A stretch of 64,000 nucleotides of DNA from Gigaspora rosea (Eukaryota > Glomeromycota > Glomeromycetes > Diversisporales > Gigasporaceae). Both the position numbers and the translations under genes were made by a program. A model generated the notes under the pieces. The model saw only the letters and a list, made by a program, of their open reading frames with translations, was not told where the DNA came from and did not search any database. Positions within the stretch are counted from its first letter, which is position 1, and each line of letters opens with the position of its first letter. The stretch is taken from positions 173,921 through 237,920 of the forward strand of contig QKWP01000421.1 in the NCBI GenBank assembly GCA_003550325.1, given 5' to 3'. Positions 11,073 to 22,912 of the stretch are shown piece by piece.

Positions 11073-11770
11073 TTAAATATAACATTTAATAGTAAATAAC
11101 ATTTAATCTACTGAACCAAATTTGATGATTCAACTACCAAAATGATCTTCTCAACAAAAGGATTCTAGCGAACCCAAAATTGTTAAAATCCAATCACAGG
11201 ATCCTGTGATTGGAATAGATTTGTATTACTATAAAAGTTCTATAATTTATTAAATAATTATAACTATTTATCATAATACAAATTTATTTCGATCTTAGGA
11301 TCCAGTGATTGGATTTTAACGATTTTGGGCTTGTTAGAATCCTCTCATTGAGAGGATCATTTTGGCAGTAAAATCATCGCAATCGGCCCAGTAGATCAGA
11401 AGTTATTAACAATTAAAATTTAATATTTAATTGTTAATGGCTTCTGATCTACTGGGCCGATTTCAATGATTTTACTACCAAAATGATCCTCTCAATAAGA
11501 GGATTTTAACAAGCCCAAATTTGTTAAAATCCAATCACAGGATCCTAAAATCAAAATAAATTTGTGTTGCTATAAATGGGTTTTTAATAAATTATAGAAC
11601 TTTTATAGTAACCCAAATAATCAAATCTATTTCGATCACAGGATCCTGTGATTGGATTTTAACAATTTTGGGCTCGCTAGAATCCTCTCATTGAGAGGAT
11701 CATTTTGGTAGTTGAATCATCAAATTTGGTCCAGTAGATCAAAAGTTATTAATTATTAAATATTTTAATA
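11073..11770. repeat. Inverted dimer of a TIR element (large palindrome)
   Basis: The whole stretch folds about 11421. Each half is itself a small TIR element bounded by CTACTGGGCC and containing ACCAAAATGATCCTCTCA, CAATCACAGGATCCTGTGAT and GATTTTAACAATTTTGGGC. The terminal unit therefore appears four times in alternating orientation. Similar motif order appears in the region 53999-54590. No protein-coding frame is seen. Confidence 0.65.
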
Positions 11771-11861
11771 AATCTATAATTTTGGTCAAAAATAATTTTG
11801 CAACTTTGGCCGGAATTATGAAATTTTGTCAGAATTACACCTGATACTTCAGTTGATCTAC

Positions 11862-12188
11862 AACTACCCTAGTATCGCCAACAAAATTTTCTCGATCATG
11901 TGATTATTGGTCAATAAAAGATCATAATTTAGTATAACATAACATGATCAGGAAAATTCAAACCAAACATCTCAAAATGTCTCTTTTGTCAAAACAAGCT
12001 TATTTCTTAAAAGTTTGCATAAGAAACCACTTTTTTTAACTAAAAAAAGTTTTTCTTGAGCGATTTTACTATATAACAGTCTAAACCCAAACCTTAACTA
12101 AGCACTCACCCTAACCCTAATCTAATAAAAAAATTTCATTGGTCATCACGTGATCGAGAAAATTTTGGTGGTGATACTGGGAAGATGC
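11862..12188. mobile_element. hAT-type MITE C, copy 2
   Basis: It is collinear with the element at 7902-8217 over its whole length, with many base differences and small indels. TGATCTAC is duplicated at 11854-11861 and 12189-12196. The core again contains CACCCTAACCCTAA. It lies just left of the complete hAT element but has different termini, so that element need not mobilise it. Confidence 0.82.
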
Positions 12189-12229
12189 TGATCTACCCAC
12201 CCACCCAGAAATTAGCTGATTTCTGAAAG

Positions 12230-15200
12230 TAGTGTTCTAAACCGATTAAAATTTTACGGCTAGGCTAAGCCATTAAATTTTTAATAGCAGCCAATAGATG
12301 GCCGCACAACCAAAATTCAGCAGATCGGCCAAAATTTAGGTCGGGTGCATCGTATTAGACAATAATACTAGCCAACTATAATTGGTCAATTTTATTTAAC
12401 GTGAGCGACTAATCTAATCTAGGTGTCACAAGGCTCTGCATATAAAGTAGCGATAGAGCGATTAGCTAACCAAAATTCGTCTTCTAATTAATACGGCTAG
12501 TAGAAATGAAATAAGTCTAGCTACGTTTTTCAATAGATTTATATATATTTATTTTATTTTATGCCGCTTTATTAACAATATAACAATATAAGTAATACTA
12601 AATGATCGTTATAATTACTAATTTTTTTTAAAAATTAAAATTCTAACCCTGGATAGCAATTAAAAAGGGATGAATTTTCTTTTAAAAATAACAACTCACG
12701 TACCTGATTTGGATCAAGTCGATTACGTTTATCAGTTAGTAAATTGCCAGCATCTGAGAACAAACGCTCAGAAGGAACTGATGTGGCAGGTATGGCTAGA
12801 TATATTCTTGCTTGAGATGCAAGAAGTGGTAATGATTTTGCATATTTGTGCCAAAATAACAGTGGGTTGTCTTTTTTATATTCAGGGTGGTCCAAATCAT
12901 ACTTGGGAACCAAAGGCAAACTATCGTACAACTGTAATTCGGTATCAAGCGATGATTGTGCTACAGTATCACTATCATCAAAAAACTTACTCATCATATG
13001 TTCTTGTGTGTTTTTAGTTAAAGAACCAGTAGTGGTACAAGTATGAGAATCGGATGATTCAATAATTTGTGTACGAAGTAAGCTGATTGTCTCTGTTCTT
13101 TCTTCAACGTTTAAAAAACGTAAATTTTTAAATCGAGGATCCAGGTATGATGCAATTAATCCGGCTTCTTTTGGCTCATCCCAATGCTTTGACATTGACT
13201 GATTAACCGCAATACAAACTTCTTTAACTTTGGATGTAGCAAGCTTATCATAAACAGTATCAAGATGCTGAAAAAGCTTTCGAATTGTTGGATACATCAT
13301 ACCTAAAGTAGGATAATGACTACCTCCCATAAATGTGATTGATTGTGCAAATGGTTGGAGAAGCATAGTCAGTTCGTCCAGGCATTGCCATTCATAATCT
13401 TCCAAAAGAAGATTATGCAATGAATCACCATCATTCCTTACTTGTCGATTAACATCTTTTTGTAGTTGTTGAGCCAATTGGTGAGCAGGATACCGAAAAA
13501 GTAAAAGCCGTTTAAGAAGTAGGTATGTGGAATTCCACCTGGTAGCAGTATCGCTACTAATTGGTTGAAGCTCTTTTAATTCTGGATGTTGTTTTACAAA
13601 ATAACTCATCAAATCACTACGATACTTGTCTCGGTTACATAAAAAACTATTTAATCGTTTTGCTTTTACAATTAATGCTTCTATTTTTTTTAATCCATCA
13701 TTAACAGAAAGATGCAATGTATGAGCTGTACAACCAATATGAACAATACGAAGCTGCTTACAAGCTTTTACCATTGCAGCAGCATTATCAGTCGATCCTC
13801 CGAATAATTTACTTGAAATATTCCATTTTATAAACGAATCACGAAGAAAGTCTTCGATTGCATCACCAGTATGAGGGTAAGGAAATTGTTGAATCGTCAA
13901 AAGCGCTTGATAAAGAATGAAATCATTTGAAAGCCAATGTATTGTTATTCCAATATAGGGTGTATGGAATTGTGTCCACAAGTCAGTAGTAAAATTAAAT
14001 GAAGTAAGAGTTTCTTTAATCAAATTTTTTAAATTTGATTCACTAAATATAACCGATAATGCAATTTTTTGCTTTACATAATCAATACATGGAAATTGAA
14101 ATCGAGATTCACATTCGTGTATTAAATCACGAAACTTCTCATTACTAAGTACGTTAAAAGCTTGTAAATCATCAATAAGCCAAGAAATGAGCCGATACAT
14201 AATTCGGGTTTGTTTTTTTTCTGAAAGAGGTGTAACTTTATTTAAGGTTTGTTCAATTGTTGGCTGATTTGTTTGAATCGGTGCAAAAGTTGGAGTTTTT
14301 GAATTATCGGGTTTATGGATTTGATGAACAACATGCAAATGCGAAGCAAGATTACTTGTACTGGTTTGAAGTTCAAAAGAATGCCCACATTTGGATTTTC
14401 CTTCCTTTGTATTAATTAGTACATTACATTTTCTTTTTTTTTCAAGCCTAAAAGTATCGAAATATCGGTTTGTCCAGGAAGGTAATCTTTTTCTGCTAGA
14501 TTTATTTAAAGGTTGTTCATTTTTGCGTGTAGTAGCTGATGATATTTCCTTTTCAGCCTCTGAGCTTTCATCCAAATCATCGGATTTTTCACCACTTTCT
14601 AAATCCTCATTATATAAATTAGCATCATATAAATCACCGTACATTTGAGATGAATTTGATGAAAAAGAAGACATAAAAAATTCGTCATCTTGAGAATCCT
14701 CCATTACGAAAAAATCAATATTGGAACTTTTTTTTTGAATTTGATTATATGAGCGTTGATTTATTTATTTGTTTATTTATTATTTATTTATTTATTTTTT
14801 TATTATTATTTAGTGATAACGATAATTCAAGAAATATACTCAGAACGTATGATTTGGAAGTAAAATAAAAGATTTATTTGAAGAACGTATAAGAAGTTTC
14901 TTATCAGCAAGTTTCATTGTATCAGGGCTTTGGAATTATAAAGGGAAGTTAATTAATAACACAATCTGTGATTCAATGTTTAACATTTTCATACTCCTTT
15001 GCATAGCCATTCTCGCAACCTTTCTCTTTTTTAGTATTATTATTTTCTTATAATTTATGACTATGATTTTTAATTAGTTGACTTTTTGGGTTAGCAGCTT
15101 GATACATTAGCAATATCAAATAGATCGGTTGAAAAAGTCATAAGCTTGTGCAATATTACAGTAATATGAATATCGCCAAAAAAAAGTCAGGTTTTAGGTT

Positions 15201-15858
15201 TGTGAATTTATAATTTATTTGAAAAGCATGGTCAACGATTATAAAAGCATATATGTTTCGCAGTTAATAGATGTACTAATTTTTATCTCTGATTTTTTTG
15301 ATATAGTCGACGATTAAAATTTTACACATTTGCCAAAATTTAAAATAAGCTTTCCTCTGCCAATTGGAATATAAAATATATTTATACGTCTTTATAAATA
15401 GCATTTGCTTTAATAATTCGAATAAAACGAACGAATTAACTCGATTAGATATTCGAATAATCTTCGAAGTTAATGTGTGAATCAATATGCGATTATCTAA
15501 TTAAAATTAATGTCTATATTTGTACAATGATAATACGATATGAAAAAATTTTTTTGTGGTACTGGGGGCTTTGTTTGCACAGGTTCTTTAATTAATTATA
15601 ATCGGATGGGGCAGTTATGCCATAGCTTTATCTATTAGCCAAAATAAGAAATTCTTTACTTTAATGGACGCTCTGTTTTGGCCTGCTAAAAGCTTGTTTT
15701 TTAACACATTTTAGATCGATTTTCTGGATTGTATTATTATGATATATGTATTATTGTTATTAGCTATTATTAGCCGTTTAGCCGGTTAATGAAACTATCA
15801 GCCGGCTAAGTGGCTAAGCGATCGGCTAAGCGGCTAGCTTAATCGGTTTAGAACACTA
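12230..15858 (-). mobile_element. Complete hAT transposon (3629 bp)
   Basis: Both ends are the same 20-bp sequence TAGTGTTCTAAACCGATTAA in inverted orientation (12230-12249 and 15839-15858), with no mismatch. The 8-bp TCTGAAAG is duplicated directly outside (12222-12229 and 15859-15866). GGCTAAG-type heptamers are repeated just inside both ends, as expected of subterminal transposase-binding sites in hAT elements. One uninterrupted minus-strand transposase gene lies inside. All structural parts needed for an autonomous element are visible, so the insertion is probably young. The 14705-15838 part upstream of the gene is AT-rich and would contain its promoter. Confidence 0.95.
12635..14704 (-). 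CDS. hAT-family transposase with BED zinc finger and dimerisation domain
   Basis: The single 689-residue frame, no intron needed, starts MEDSQDDEFF with an acidic, serine-rich region (1-60). A BED-type zinc finger follows with Cys93, Cys106, His122 and His127, which would bind the element ends. The RNase H-like catalytic region shows TTDLWTQFHTPYIG (Asp241) and GGSTDNAAAM (Asp306), followed by CTAHTLHL (Cys325, His328). The C-terminal hAT dimerisation domain (about 610-680) contains NPLLFWHKY, SVPSERLFSDAGN and KRNRLDP; its SER-motif Glu is the likely third catalytic acid. The length is normal for ZBED-like hAT transposases. Every diagnostic block is present without a stop. It should cut and rejoin DNA at the element's 20-bp TIRs. 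A domesticated role is unlikely because TIRs and target duplications are intact. Confidence 0.95.
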   Translation of the reverse strand: MEDSQDDEFFMSSFSSNSSQMYGDLYDANLYNEDLESGEKSDDLDESSEAEKEISSATTRKNEQPLNKSSRKRLPSWTNRYFDTFRLEKKRKCNVLINTKEGKSKCGHSFELQTSTSNLASHLHVVHQIHKPDNSKTPTFAPIQTNQPTIEQTLNKVTPLSEKKQTRIMYRLISWLIDDLQAFNVLSNEKFRDLIHECESRFQFPCIDYVKQKIALSVIFSESNLKNLIKETLTSFNFTTDLWTQFHTPYIGITIHWLSNDFILYQALLTIQQFPYPHTGDAIEDFLRDSFIKWNISSKLFGGSTDNAAAMVKACKQLRIVHIGCTAHTLHLSVNDGLKKIEALIVKAKRLNSFLCNRDKYRSDLMSYFVKQHPELKELQPISSDTATRWNSTYLLLKRLLLFRYPAHQLAQQLQKDVNRQVRNDGDSLHNLLLEDYEWQCLDELTMLLQPFAQSITFMGGSHYPTLGMMYPTIRKLFQHLDTVYDKLATSKVKEVCIAVNQSMSKHWDEPKEAGLIASYLDPRFKNLRFLNVEERTETISLLRTQIIESSDSHTCTTTGSLTKNTQEHMMSKFFDDSDTVAQSSLDTELQLYDSLPLVPKYDLDHPEYKKDNPLLFWHKYAKSLPLLASQARIYLAIPATSVPSERLFSDAGNLLTDKRNRLDPNQVRELLFLKENSSLFNCYPGLEF

Positions 15859-16504
15859 TCTGAAAGCTCCCTAATTATTAATTGATATAGTAAAATTTAG
15901 ACTTTAATATGTAGCAACTTTTTGCAAATTTTTATTATAATAAAGAGTTTTACTAAAACGCATCTATATATTTTATACCATGTTATACAAAACTATTAGA
16001 ATAGCCAATCAAAATTTAAGATCAGGTGTAACAAAAAATTTTGTTTTTTTGTTTATTTTTTTTAAAAAACATTCATATCTCTAAATTTTACTTATGAAAC
16101 TACCTTTGGGGCTCTAATAAAAAAAATTTCTTGCTAAATTTTGTATAAACTAATGCCCTAATAAAATTCTAGGCCTTACCCTAACCTAAAGTAATTAAAA
16201 TTTATTTTTTGTTTTGTAAAAATTTATTTTTTTATTTTTGTTACATGGATTTGCAAATCTAATTTACCTATGGTGGTAAAACACCATAAGTGTGTTTTAT
16301 AATAATTGATAATAAATACTCCAATATTATTGGCTATTTTACTATATATATATAGGACATAATAGCATGACTGAAGTTTTTTTTATTGGCTGTTATATTA
16401 GATAATCATCGCCAAATATGATTGGCTGATGTTTTATCAATAAAGTTTGTTTAATAGTACTGTACGTATTTAAAAAAAAATTCAGTTGTGTGATCTAAAT
16501 TAGT

Positions 16505-17304
16505 TAATTACCAATCTGGATAAGATCGGCACTATAGCTATATTATTACTATATATGAAATTGGGGATAAGCAAATATATAAACAATATATTAGTAAATC
16601 TGATTATGAAAAGTTATTTTTGTAAATATTATTTTTTGATATAAGTAAAGTTGTTCTTGTGCATCTACTAGTAAAATTTCATTACATATCAGCAGATCGG
16701 TGTAATTGGTCTTTTTTCGATAAACTGTTACACAAAAATTTGCTCCTAAGTAACGTTGAAAAACTAACAAATGAAGTACTTGTTACAACTAACAAAAGAG
16801 CCTTTTTGACGCCTAGACAAGTTAAAAAACCAATAAAACTTAATAAAAGAGCTATGCTAAGCTATAGAAAGAAGTACTTTTATCGTTTGTTGAAATAGTC
16901 AAGTGTTTTAGGATGGGTTGGGCATTAAGAAATGGGTTGGTAACTATTAAAGGTAAATTTGGAAGCTAATTTTCAAAAAAATGTCCTTTTTAATATACTT
17001 TTGGCTTATAATTAAATACATGAATTTCGTAATTTTCTATATACTTAATTATAAATACAAAGCTGGTTAATTGATAATTCTCGATTATGATTGGTCAAGC
17101 TGACATGTTATGCCGATCTGCCGATATGAAAATCAGACCTGTAGATAAGAAGATATGAGTAAAAACGTTATTAAAATTCTTTAAATTATATAAAAATTTA
17201 TATATATACAGGCCTGTTTCAGATTTTGTACTATGTTGTTTATATATTTGTTTTGCCCAATTCTAAATATAAAAATATTCTGATCTTATCCAGATTGGCA
17301 ATTA
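16505..17304. mobile_element. TIR element nested in the MULE left end
   Basis: TAATTACCAATCTGGATAAG at 16505 is matched inverted, with about one mismatch, by the end at 17282-17304. The 444-bp MITE D copy occupies most of its middle, so the insertion order is MULE, then this element, then MITE D. The rest is AT-rich and non-coding. Confidence 0.55.
16685..17128. mobile_element. MITE D, copy 1 (444 bp)
   Basis: The ends are CATATCAGCAGATCGGTGTAA and, inverted, CATATCGGCAGATCGGCATAA. TA precedes TCAGCAGATCGG and follows its inverse, consistent with a TA target. The body is collinear with the copy at 63105-63604, including a conserved block GCCTTTTTGACGCCTAGACA, but lacks about 60 bp near the right end. 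A 79-residue open frame here is broken in the other copy and is not treated as a gene. Confidence 0.75.
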
Positions 17305-17879
17305 AATAATTAATACAATTCTACTAATTCTACTTTGCTAATATTTAATTTAAAGTATCTCAAATAATTTTTTTGTTTTGTAGCAAATTTTATTATAAAA
17401 ATATAGGAAAAATTTACATGTAGCCATGGTTACATGTAGCCTGTATAACATAATATATACTATATATATAACTATAATTAGTTATATTATAGCTAATTCC
17501 ACTAGGGTGTGACCAATCAAGAATTGTAGGGCGTGACAAAAACTTATTAACTAATTAACTTATATAAAAACTGCTTATTTGTCACATATAACTAGTCATA
17601 CCCTAGTAGCAAATGAAAAATTCCGAAATAATATGCAGATATAGAATTACAAATTTCAGCCCAAATTAAGTTTAATTCAAACTAAGATTCGAAATAATGT
17701 CTATACTCGCTATTCAAAATTTTATAGTAATCGCATAGAGATACAAACCATTTGCCATTTTTTGGCCCGCAATATAGTTAATTTGGGCTGAAAACTGCAA
17801 ACGGTTCACATCTCTAAGCTTGTTAGTTATAACTTTCTAATGCATCTTCTAATACTACAGTATACTAATTACAGCCCAC

Positions 17880-18330
17880 TAACTACATCTGATTTACTAA
17901 CTAATACTAATTAACAAATACTTCCTAACTCTAAACCCTAACCCACTAATCAGCTAACTACTAACTAATACTTTTTAACTTTAAACACTAGCTCTAACCG
18001 CCAACTATTAACTAATACTTTCTAACTCTAACGTACTAACCAACCACTAAATCCACTAAACCCACTAAACTAGCTATATAATAACTTGCTTTCTACAGTA
18101 ATTTGCTAATTACAAAATTGCTAAATCTAATTCATTAACTTACAACTACTAACTAATCTATCTATAACTTGCCAATTATAACTTGCTAACAATAAATTTT
18201 AAATCTAATTCTAATACAAACTATTTAGAGTTTTTTAACTGTCAACTTACTAATTCTAATCTACCAACTACTCTAATTAATAACTTGTTAATATTAACTA
18301 CTAATTTACTGATTTTAACTTACCTTATAT
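17880..18330. repeat. Degenerate CTAA-rich tandem region
   Basis: Units of about 57 bp, built on ACTAACTAATACTTTCTAAC and CTCTAAACCCTAACC, repeat imperfectly and fade into general CTAA/CTAAC-rich DNA. The CCCTAA motifs resemble fungal telomeric repeat but are interspersed, not a telomere. A 58-bp palindrome (CTTGAAAATAACC and its inverse) follows at 18371-18428. Confidence 0.55.
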
Positions 18331-18579
18331 AAAGCATGATCTTAATTTAAATAATATATAGAATCTTTGCCTTGAAAATAACCATATAGGACATAGTAAT
18401 TACTATGTTCCATAAGGTTATTTTCAAGAAAAGACTCAATATAACTTCAGATAAGTATATGTATTAACAATTTAATTAAGTAATTAGCAATATTAAAAGC
18501 AATAAACATTCAATTTACATGCATATACATATCTCAATAATACAATATACTACACTTAAAAAGAATATAGAACTTGATT

Positions 18580-21330
18580 TTTTTTGATGCCATTTTTCAT
18601 AGCTGGCTTTATTATGTCCTAATTTATAGCACTGCTAACATTCTGTTGGTTTTCACCTTTCAGTTTTCTGACATTTTGTATTTTTTCATTCTACTTCCTG
18701 TGATCCTTTAAACCAATTTTTGCATAGAGCACCTTTTTTTGCATGAACAATGGGGTCTCAAATTGAAGATGGATCTATATTATCAATATCTTGAGGTACC
18801 GATTCATCTGATTTATCATCATAATTTGAGTCAGAACAATCAATGCCGTCAGATTCATCAGAGCTGCTTAGTATATTATAAGATTTAGTCATCAAAGTTC
18901 TTTTAAGGTTTTTTCGAGGTGATTTTTGATTTTGTTTTGGTATATTAAGTTTTAGTGTATTATGTTTTGATACATTCTGTTTTGGTGTATATTTTGTTAT
19001 GAAGTTTTTTATAAAATTGTTTAATTCTTTTATCACTGATGGTCCTACATTCAATCCTAATTGAATTGCTTTTTTTGAAAGTCCATTAGTTATTGTATAT
19101 TCTTTTTGTTGATTCAAGGAATTATAAACATGTTATAGGAAATATTAACAGTTTTATAAGGCATTTCTAGGCAGGATTCAGTATGTAAAGCAGCATCAGA
19201 AGATTCCTAAAAGCCATCAGTAAAAGATTGTTAACAAAGGATTGAGATATGTTCACGTTGTTTTACATTATAATACAATCATTTAAATATAAACATAATA
19301 TGAAATTTTGCATATGTTGAGTTTTCTAATAAATGAAAAAAATGATGGCATACAATACTACATTGAAAAGACCAAGGCATATACAATGATGAAATTTATC
19401 ATTAAAAAGAACAACATAGTTTTTTTTGTACATCTATGATGGACAAGTTCCCAAATCTCAACAATATCATTATATTTATTAGTCGAAATAAGCTCTTTCA
19501 AAAGTATTATTTTAATATCAATAGTGTCTTAAATGAAATCAGTGTTAAGTAATTCATCTTTATTTTCAAATTCAAAAGCACGATTTTTATCAACTTGTTG
19601 AGAAGAATATCTAGTATTTTTAAATTAATATTAGTTTAATTTGTAATAATAACTATATAGGTTGTAACTAATAGAAATTAAGCAAATTTATTAAATAAAT
19701 CTGCTTGATTTCTATCAATTGTAAAGAATACTAAGTAAAGTACCAGATGGCTTGTGCTATTTCTTGTCATTGCATAGAAAGGGCAGCTGAAGTTAAATAG
19801 TCAACAATTCATTTATCGATTATAGGTGAAAAGTCATAACTTGAATGTATAAGAGTTGAGCCAGTTACAGAATGTATTCAATTTTTATATTGGATTGTAA
19901 TAAATATATGATTAAATTGTACTTCAATTTTTTTAAAACATCCAAGATAGGTATATGACTATTAATAGCACTTTTAATTATCACATTTTGCCATTCTACT
20001 CTTTGCGTACTTTGAATTCCTCCTGTAAAAATTCACAAAATATAAAAAAGAGCCTATCTATGTTTTTGAGAGCCAAGCGATCTATTAAGATATAATGCTG
20101 AGGCTGGGTATTGTTCAAGTAAAAAGTTCCATAAATAGTCAAATTCAGTTTGAAATATAGAACTTCTCATTTTGTATCAAGCTTTAATAAAGTCATTATA
20201 TTCTGATCCCAATTTAGAATTTAGATTCTTTAATAAATTTTGTTCGATATAGTATATACAATAAGACATTATATTTGCGATTGCGACATCAATGGCCAAA
20301 TCATTATCAGTTATAATAACTGAAGGAAAGATATTGGTTCCTTTAATAAGAGAGTCAAATACCCATTCAAAGCTCTCTAATATTTCATCATTCATTAATG
20401 TTTGCCCAACTAACCAAGACCGATTATTATTATTAACAAAAACAAAAAGTCCAAGTACAATTTTAAATTTATTGGTGAAGTAAATATTATCATATTGTAT
20501 AATATCACTATATTGTAAATAAAGTTCATATTGTTCTGGAGTCATCCAAAATAGTGATACTAAAGAGTTTGTTGCTGGATTCACACGCCAATTTATAGTC
20601 CATCGGATATCTTCGACTTTATACTCAATAAGGTAATTAATTAGTGTTGCAGTTTCATAATCAACATTTTGTTTAGCTTTAACTTTTTGAATAGCGTTTG
20701 ATAGATCTTGGAGTAAAAAAAAATATTTTTATACTTTGCTTCAAGTAATTGACATTGAGTACGCATAATAAGATTCCTTTTAGTAGTTCAGAATTTTATA
20801 TTAGCCAACATTGGCTTTGTTAATGTTCGATAAGTAAGACCAAATTTTTTAGTAAGAGGATCTAAAGAATGATCCCCATGTTCTAAATACAGAGAGGTAA
20901 TGCTAATAATATCAGTTTTCTTTGGGTATGTGGCATTTATGACCCATGGACATCTACTACGTTTGGAACGTGTATTGCACTGTTTTTTAACAATTATCAT
21001 CATCTTTCTTTGATTACTGCCCTGATATTCATACCTGTAACGACAATGCCTTTTTAATCTATTATCATATTATCATATTCTGCCCTATAAATAACTTTAG
21101 AAAAGTTTTTGGAATTACAATAGGCATCAATATACCTATCAAGTTCTGTCCATTATTTAAACGGCATATCAGCTTCTGGTATTGGAATAGGTAAAAGAGA
21201 TTCGGATGTGTTAATAATACTATCCAATGATTGTTTATTATTAATAATAATACTATTAGATGATTGTTCATTAATGATGGCACTGGTAAATTCAAGTTTA
21301 AATTTTCATTAGTCAATTTTGGTGCTTGGA
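18580..21330 (-). pseudogene. Broken FAR1-like MULE transposase
   Basis: Minus-strand pieces appear in coding order from right to left. At 20788-21003, CNTRSKRSRCPW and NATYPKKTD followed by HGDHSLDP are typical of a FAR1/WRKY-GCM1 zinc-binding DNA-binding domain. At 20177-20584, a MULE transposase core has YDNIYFTNKF (first Asp) and SVIITDNDLA (second Asp). At 18758-19117 there is a FAR1-type tail with GLSKKAIQLGLN and acidic Ser/Asp stretches. A degraded zinc knuckle (CYKLGHNKAS) lies near 18600-18660. The pieces are in different frames with stops between, so no functional protein is made. Intact relatives bind TIRs and catalyse cut-and-paste transposition. Confidence 0.8.
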
Positions 21331-22015
21331 TGGAACTATCATAATAAAGAAGTAAGTAAATGACTAATGTATTAAATACTAAACCTATTTGATTATATAA
21401 AAGTTAAAACTATAGTAACTTATTAGTAATAAGTTACTATAGCTTTAACTTTCATGTAATTGAATAGATCTATCACAATGCTTTACTAAATTAATTATTT
21501 TGCTTTGTATACATCTTCGTTTTGCATTATTAATACTTGGATGGAACAGTTGGAACTTATAGAACTAAAGTAAATAAACCAATATTATACAATTGCTAGT
21601 TGTTGTACTGTTTAATTGAAGAAGCTAACTAATAACTACCTTGTTTTATATATTTTGTGAATGGAACAAATGGAACGGCTAGACAACTAGAACAAATAGA
21701 ACGGCTTGACAACAGAAACAAATAGAACGGCTAGATAACAGGAACAAATAGAACAACTAGAACCAACAAAACTATAGTAAGTAACCCAATAATATAATTA
21801 CAGTAATATTTAATTGAAAAGAACTAGCTAATAACTCACCTTGTTATATATGTTATTAACGTGAAACAAATGAAATAATCGGAATGAATGTGACAGCTGA
21901 AATAAATAAAATGGTTAGAATGAATAGTACAATTAGAGCCAACCCAACAGAACTGTAGTAAGTAAATTAATAATATATAACTACTGTACTGTTTAACTTA
22001 CTAGCGACACTCTAT
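21320..22015. repeat. Tandem repeats: about 190-bp units enclosing 26-bp units
   Basis: Segments with ACTATAGTAAGTAA, CTAATAACTCACCTTGTTAT and ACAAATGGAAC recur about every 170-200 bp, three to four times. Inside one unit, GAACAAATAGAACGGCTAGA is repeated four times (about 21660-21755). It lies just upstream of the MULE coding remnants and may be an expanded piece of that element's 5' region. Confidence 0.6.
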
Positions 22016-22254
22016 GCACCGGAATGAAATACAAGTGTTTTAATTTCTTACTTTGCACCAGAAAAAAAAACTCCAAGCATTTACCACACAGCCTTTACCA
22101 TGCTAGTATTGTCAAGAATAGAAATGCTCCTTTAATACAAAGACAATCAAATAGTTATTTTAGAGTAAGCATATACTTTACATTAGCTTTGATTTGTAAT
22201 AGTAACAATTGAATTTTTTCTTTTATATGCATATGCGCTATTGTATCATATGTT

Positions 22255-22912
22255 ATCCCTTAATTTGTTATGCAGGCATATTTGCCTGCGAAAATTTTAA
22301 ATTTTTAAATTTTTTAAATAAAACCTTAAATATTAATTTTAGCTATATACTTTCTAAGTAAAAATAATAATATTAGTTCTGTTTTGTCAACTTTATTATA
22401 AAATTTTTTTAAAATTATTAAAAAACTTTGGTGTAATAAAAGTTTAAAGTTTTTGTTTTAGAACTTTTACTATAGAATTTTTTCTTTAGGTTTTCTCAAA
22501 TTTTATATGTTCCCGTCTATAAAAAAATTTTTCACTTCTAATACAAGTCTTAATTTTTACAAGTAAATCATATAAAGTCAAATAATGAAAGTTGTCGTCC
22601 TTTATATAAACTACAATATTGTATTAGAACAGAAATTATATTTTTAAAACCAATATTTAAAGAATTTGCCAAGATATTGTAAAATATTTTTTTGGTTAAA
22701 AAATTTCTTTAAAATTTAATATTTTTAGCTTATAAGCAACATAAACTTTTTGTCTTATAATATAAATTTAAATAATTCAAAAATATAATCCTTGTTTTTA
22801 ATATTATAATACCAAATTTTATTTAAATATTTTAAATAATTAAAAAAATAGATCAGAGGTATATTTATAGTAATTTACAAGCAAATTTGCCTGCGAAGTA
22901 GTACAAACTAAG
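22255..22912. mobile_element. TA-flanked TIR element inside the MULE
   Basis: TCCCTTAATTTGTTATGCAG on the left is paired with TCCCTTAGTTTGTACTACTT read from the right end. TA stands immediately outside both ends, as for Tc1/mariner-type insertion. GGCAAATTTGCCTG-like motifs lie just inside. The rest is extremely AT-rich without coding potential. Confidence 0.5.

Noticed and set aside
16659-16898. A 79-residue plus-strand open frame
   Set aside because: It lies inside MITE D, starts outside the element end, and indels break it in the second copy at 63105-63604, so there is no selection on a protein.
18758-19117. A stand-alone 119-residue minus-strand gene
   Set aside because: The sequence is the tail expected of the FAR1-like MULE transposase and is in order with the other remnants; it is a fragment of that pseudogene.
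22024-22212. A 62-residue plus-strand gene in the MULE
   Set aside because: No family resemblance, no neighbouring exon, and it is antisense to the element; probably chance.
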